42,395 nt of DNA from Verrucomicrobiota bacterium. GTDB lineage: Bacteria > Verrucomicrobiota > Kiritimatiellia > JAAZAB01. Each line of letters starts with the position of its first letter. Within the stretch, counting starts at the first letter, position 1. Shown here one piece after another: positions 39,124-42,395 of this stretch. Where the stretch lies: NCBI GenBank assembly GCA_018898455.1, contig JAHIJO010000141.1, positions 1-42,395 of the forward strand, in the 5' to 3' direction. The notes under the pieces were generated by a model that ran no database searches, was not told the origin of the DNA, and worked only from the letters and a program-made list of their open reading frames with translations. Position numbers and translations under genes: made by a program.

Positions 39124-39471
39124 ATGAACTGTGAATTGACGGCAAGCAAGATCAACCCGCAGGTCAATCTCATGGCGCTCAGCGGACGGCTGGCGGTCGA
39201 GACCGAAGCCCAGGTCAGGCCTCTGCTGGTCCAGGCGATTCAGAAAAGCCCCCACGGGCTGATCATCGATCTCAAGGCGGTCAATTTTGTCACCAGCGCC
39301 GGGTTGCGCTTGTTGTTGGAGGTCTATAAAAGCGCGGCGTCCAGCGGAACTAGGATTGCCATGATCCGGCCCCAGCCTGAAATCTATAAATTATTCAAGC
39401 TGGCCTCGCTGGACACCACATTTTCCGTTCATGAGACCGAGGACGAAGCAGTGAAGGCCATTGGAGGATAA
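39124..39471 (+). CDS. STAS-domain anti-sigma factor antagonist
   Basis: LSGRLAVETEAQVRPLL...GLIIDLKAVNFVTSAGLRLLLEVYKSAASSGTRIAMI. Confidence 0.9.
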   Translation: MNCELTASKINPQVNLMALSGRLAVETEAQVRPLLVQAIQKSPHGLIIDLKAVNFVTSAGLRLLLEVYKSAASSGTRIAMIRPQPEIYKLFKLASLDTTFSVHETEDEAVKAIGG

Positions 39472-39548
39472 CTTTTACTTCGTAGAATCTATTTATGTCG
39501 CTTGATATTGAATCATCGGAGCTAATTCAGGATTATTTGTGAGGATTT

Positions 39549-42140
39549 ATGGATCCAAATAAATCAGAGACGAATATCAAGGCTGCGGCCGATGCCTTGG
39601 TGGCCCGGGCCGCTGTTGCGGCCGCTGTTTTTTCGCAGTATGACCAGGAGCAGGTGGACCGGATTGTGGCGGCTGTTGCCCGGGCCGGCACCGCCCGGCA
39701 TATCGAACTGGCGCGCATGGCGGTTGAAGAAACCGGCATGGGCGTCTTTGAAGACAAGGTCATCAAGAATCTTTTCGCCACCGAGTCCGTTTATAACGAC
39801 ATCCGTGACGTCAAAACAGTCGGGATAATCGGCGACAATCCCGCCACCGGTATTATGGAATTCGCCGAGCCGCTGGGCGTCATCCTGGGCATTACGCCGA
39901 TTACCAACCCGACCTCGACGGTCATGTTCAAATGCATGATTGCGCTGAAGACGCGCAATGCCATCGTGTTTTCTGCGTCCCGCAATGCGCTCAAGTGCAG
40001 TAACGAGGCCGCCCGCGTCATGTATGATGCGGCCGTGGCTGCCGGCGCACCCGATGACGTCATTCGCTGGGTGGAGGACCCGTCGCGCGAAATGACCCAG
40101 GCCTTGATGACTCATCCCGATGTGGCGCTGATCCTGGCCACCGGCGGTATGGGCCTGGTGCAGGCGGCCTACGGCTCGGGGAAACCCGCCATCGGCGTCG
40201 GGCCCGGCAATGTGCCGGTTTACATCGATAAGAGCGCCAATATTGATATGGCGGTCAACGACATCCTCATGAGCAAAACGTTCGATAACGGCATGATCTG
40301 CGCGTCCGAACAGGCCGTGGTGGTCCACCAGGATATCTGCAAGGCGGTGGAAGCCCGGTTCGTGTCCCAGGGCGCGTATTTCCTCAAACCGGCTGAAGTG
40401 GCGGCGGTCCAGGATATCGTCATCGATCCGGCCAAGCAAAGCATGTCGTCGAAAGTCGTCGGCAAGAATGCCCGGCAGATCGCCGAATTGGCCGGTATTA
40501 CGATTCCTCCGAATACCCGCCTGCTGTTGGCGCGCTTGGCGGGGGTGGGGGAGAAAACGCCTTTGTCGCGCGAAAAATTGTGCCCGGTGCTGGGCTATTA
40601 CGTGGCCGAAGACCTGGATGAAGGCATCAATCTATGCACCAGCTTGACCCACTTCGGGGGACTGGGCCATTCAGTGTCGATCTTTTCACAGGATCCCGTG
40701 GCCATCGAGAAGTTCAGCCGGAACTTGAACGCGGGCCGCATTCTCGTCAACTCGCCGTCCTCGTTTGGCGGCATCGGCGATGTCTATAACCGCCTGCGCC
40801 CGTCCCTGACGCTGGGGTGCGGCACGGGCGGACGCAACATCACCACCGATAACGTGACCGTGACCCACTTGCTGAACATCAAACGCGTTTCCAAAAGGAT
40901 GGTCAATATGAAATGGTTCTGCGTACCGCCGAGCATTTATTTTGAGCCGGGCTGCCTGGATGTGTTTTTCACTCACGAAATCAAGGATATGGGTGTGAAA
41001 CGGGCCGTGATCGTTTGCTCGGAGTCTGCCATGAGGGAAGGTATAACGGACCGCGTGGCGGGATATCTCAAGGCGGCTGGTATTCAATCGTCCGTTTTTT
41101 CGGACGTCAAATCGGATCCAACAGTAGAAACCATTGAGGCCGGGGTTGCCATGCTGAACAAGGATAGACCGGACCTGATTATCGCCCTTGGCGGCGGCTC
41201 GCCGATCGACGCGGCTAAAGCCATGTGGCTGATGTATGAGCATCCCGAGTTTAGCTTTGATGACTTGCGCCTGCGGTTTATGGATATCCGCAAGCGGGTA
41301 GTCAAGTTCCCGGCGCTGGGGAAGAAGGCCCGTTTGATTGCCATTCCCACCACCAGCGGCGCGGGATCGGAAGTCACGGCGTTCACATTTCTCACCGATT
41401 CCAAAACAGGTAAAAAATATCCCATCGTGGATGCCGCGATTATACCGAACGTTGCCATCATCGACCCGAACCTGGTATTGACGGTTCCGGCATCGGTCAC
41501 GGCGGACACCGGGCTGGACGTGCTGGCGCATGCCTTGGAGAGTTACGTATCCGTGGCGGCCTCGGATTACACTGATCCGCTCGCCCTGAAGGCCATTCAA
41601 CTTGTCTTCGAGTATTTGCCCGCGGCCCATCGCGATGGGAGCGACAAGCTGGCCCGTGAAAAGATGCACAATGCGTCCACGATCGCCGGTATGGCGTTCA
41701 CCAACGCCCTGCTGGGGATCAACCATTGTCTGGCGCACATCCTGGGAGCCACGTTCCATATCCCGCACGGCCGCGCCAACGCGTTCGTGATGATCCCCGT
41801 TATCCGCTATAACGCCGCGTTGCCGAACAAGTTCCCGTCCTATCCAAATTATACCTCGCCCAAGGGCAAAGACCGTTACCTGGAAATCGCGGCGGCACTC
41901 AAGCTGGACACCTCCACGCCGGAAAAGGGGATCGATGCCCTGGTCTCGGCCGTGGCGCAGTTGAAGAAAACCTTGGGCGTTCCCGCCAGTCTCCGCGAAG
42001 CCGGTGTGCCGGAGGCCGAGTTCAAGGCCAAGCTGAACTTCATGGCAGAAACGGCGTTCGACGATCAGTGCGCTGGCGCCAATCCGTCATATCCGCTCGT
42101 TACCGACCTGGTCAAACTGCTGGAAGAATCTTACGGCTAA
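39549..42140 (+). CDS. adhE: Bifunctional acetaldehyde-CoA/alcohol dehydrogenase
   Basis: N-terminal ALDH: EPLGVILGITPITNPTSTVMFKCMIALKTRNAI, FDNGMICASEQAVVV. C-terminal Fe-ADH: ALGGGSPIDAAKAMWLMYEHPE, IPTTSGAGSEVTAFTFLTD, GINHCLAHILGATFHIPHGRANA. Confidence 0.97.
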   Translation: MDPNKSETNIKAAADALVARAAVAAAVFSQYDQEQVDRIVAAVARAGTARHIELARMAVEETGMGVFEDKVIKNLFATESVYNDIRDVKTVGIIGDNPATGIMEFAEPLGVILGITPITNPTSTVMFKCMIALKTRNAIVFSASRNALKCSNEAARVMYDAAVAAGAPDDVIRWVEDPSREMTQALMTHPDVALILATGGMGLVQAAYGSGKPAIGVGPGNVPVYIDKSANIDMAVNDILMSKTFDNGMICASEQAVVVHQDICKAVEARFVSQGAYFLKPAEVAAVQDIVIDPAKQSMSSKVVGKNARQIAELAGITIPPNTRLLLARLAGVGEKTPLSREKLCPVLGYYVAEDLDEGINLCTSLTHFGGLGHSVSIFSQDPVAIEKFSRNLNAGRILVNSPSSFGGIGDVYNRLRPSLTLGCGTGGRNITTDNVTVTHLLNIKRVSKRMVNMKWFCVPPSIYFEPGCLDVFFTHEIKDMGVKRAVIVCSESAMREGITDRVAGYLKAAGIQSSVFSDVKSDPTVETIEAGVAMLNKDRPDLIIALGGGSPIDAAKAMWLMYEHPEFSFDDLRLRFMDIRKRVVKFPALGKKARLIAIPTTSGAGSEVTAFTFLTDSKTGKKYPIVDAAIIPNVAIIDPNLVLTVPASVTADTGLDVLAHALESYVSVAASDYTDPLALKAIQLVFEYLPAAHRDGSDKLAREKMHNASTIAGMAFTNALLGINHCLAHILGATFHIPHGRANAFVMIPVIRYNAALPNKFPSYPNYTSPKGKDRYLEIAAALKLDTSTPEKGIDALVSAVAQLKKTLGVPASLREAGVPEAEFKAKLNFMAETAFDDQCAGANPSYPLVTDLVKLLEESYG

Positions 42141-42320
42141 CCTGATTCTTTACCACAACGGCGCTAAGAAACTAAGAACATCCGAAAGTAAAGAAAATAC
42201 TAAGCTTATCGGGCCTACGTTGCGCGTTAGTGACGAATCTGAACTAGATGTCTCATTAGTACCTTATCCACCAGAAACCGCTATGAAAAACAAGAAAACA
42301 TCAGCAAAGATTTTTTTAAC

Positions 42321-42350
42321 CACGGATGAACACGGATTGGCACGGATTAT
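42321..42350 (+). repeat. Three phased CACGGAT copies with exact 10-bp period
   Basis: CACGGATGAA CACGGATTGG CACGGATTAT. Confidence 0.85.
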
Positions 42351-42395
42351 GATCAGAAAGTCTTTGGAGTTTTTTGAAGCGTAGCAATCCAAGGA

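Noticed and set aside
39500-39520. Rex-type operator before adhE (TTGATATTGAATCA)
   Set aside because: Only a weak partial palindrome; not close enough to the Rex consensus to support.
39564-40439. 291-aa minus-strand ORF
   Set aside because: Antisense to adhE; His-rich low-plausibility composition.
40686-41768. 360-aa minus-strand ORF
   Set aside because: Entirely antisense to adhE; no recognisable motifs.
1-42395. CRISPR array
   Set aside because: No regularly spaced direct repeats with unique spacers and no Cas-like proteins seen.

Overview
42.4 kb of bacterial chromosome, possibly from the PVC superphylum (low-confidence inference). Conserved housekeeping and metabolic blocks lie on either side of a ~19 kb accessory island. 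The left block holds a GH29 alpha-L-fucosidase-like gene, ComEC and a TPR protein. The right block holds the primary sigma factor, a pentapeptide protein, a ferredoxin reductase, a rubredoxin/rubrerythrin/ferritin/DsbD cluster, an M20 peptidase, a UDP-sugar dehydrogenase-like gene, a pseudopilin-like plus membrane protein pair, a STAS protein and AdhE. The island lies between tRNA-Pro(GGG) at 6500 and tRNA-Thr(CGT) at 26095. Its core is a tightly packed minus-strand operon of vsr-like endonuclease, C5-cytosine methyltransferase, McrB-like AAA+ ATPase, DUF2357/PDDEXK McrC-like protein, an uncharacterised 253-aa protein with possible ADP-ribosyltransferase (DarT-like) features, and a Z1-domain ATPase, followed by a NERD-nuclease membrane protein. 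A DUF262 protein diverges from it. A plus-strand cassette of a TM protein, a beta-CASP metallo-hydrolase, a PD-(D/E)XK-like protein and a DUF429 protein converges on it. I consider the Vsr/Dcm/McrB/DUF2357/ART-like/Z1(/NERD) operon the best candidate for an under-described defence system. Other signals include clustered intergenic palindromes, a 10-bp-phased CACGGAT repeat, a nonsense-mutated transposase remnant and a ComEC whose metallo-beta-lactamase region has lost its metal motif. All family names are motif recognition by eye; no searches were run.
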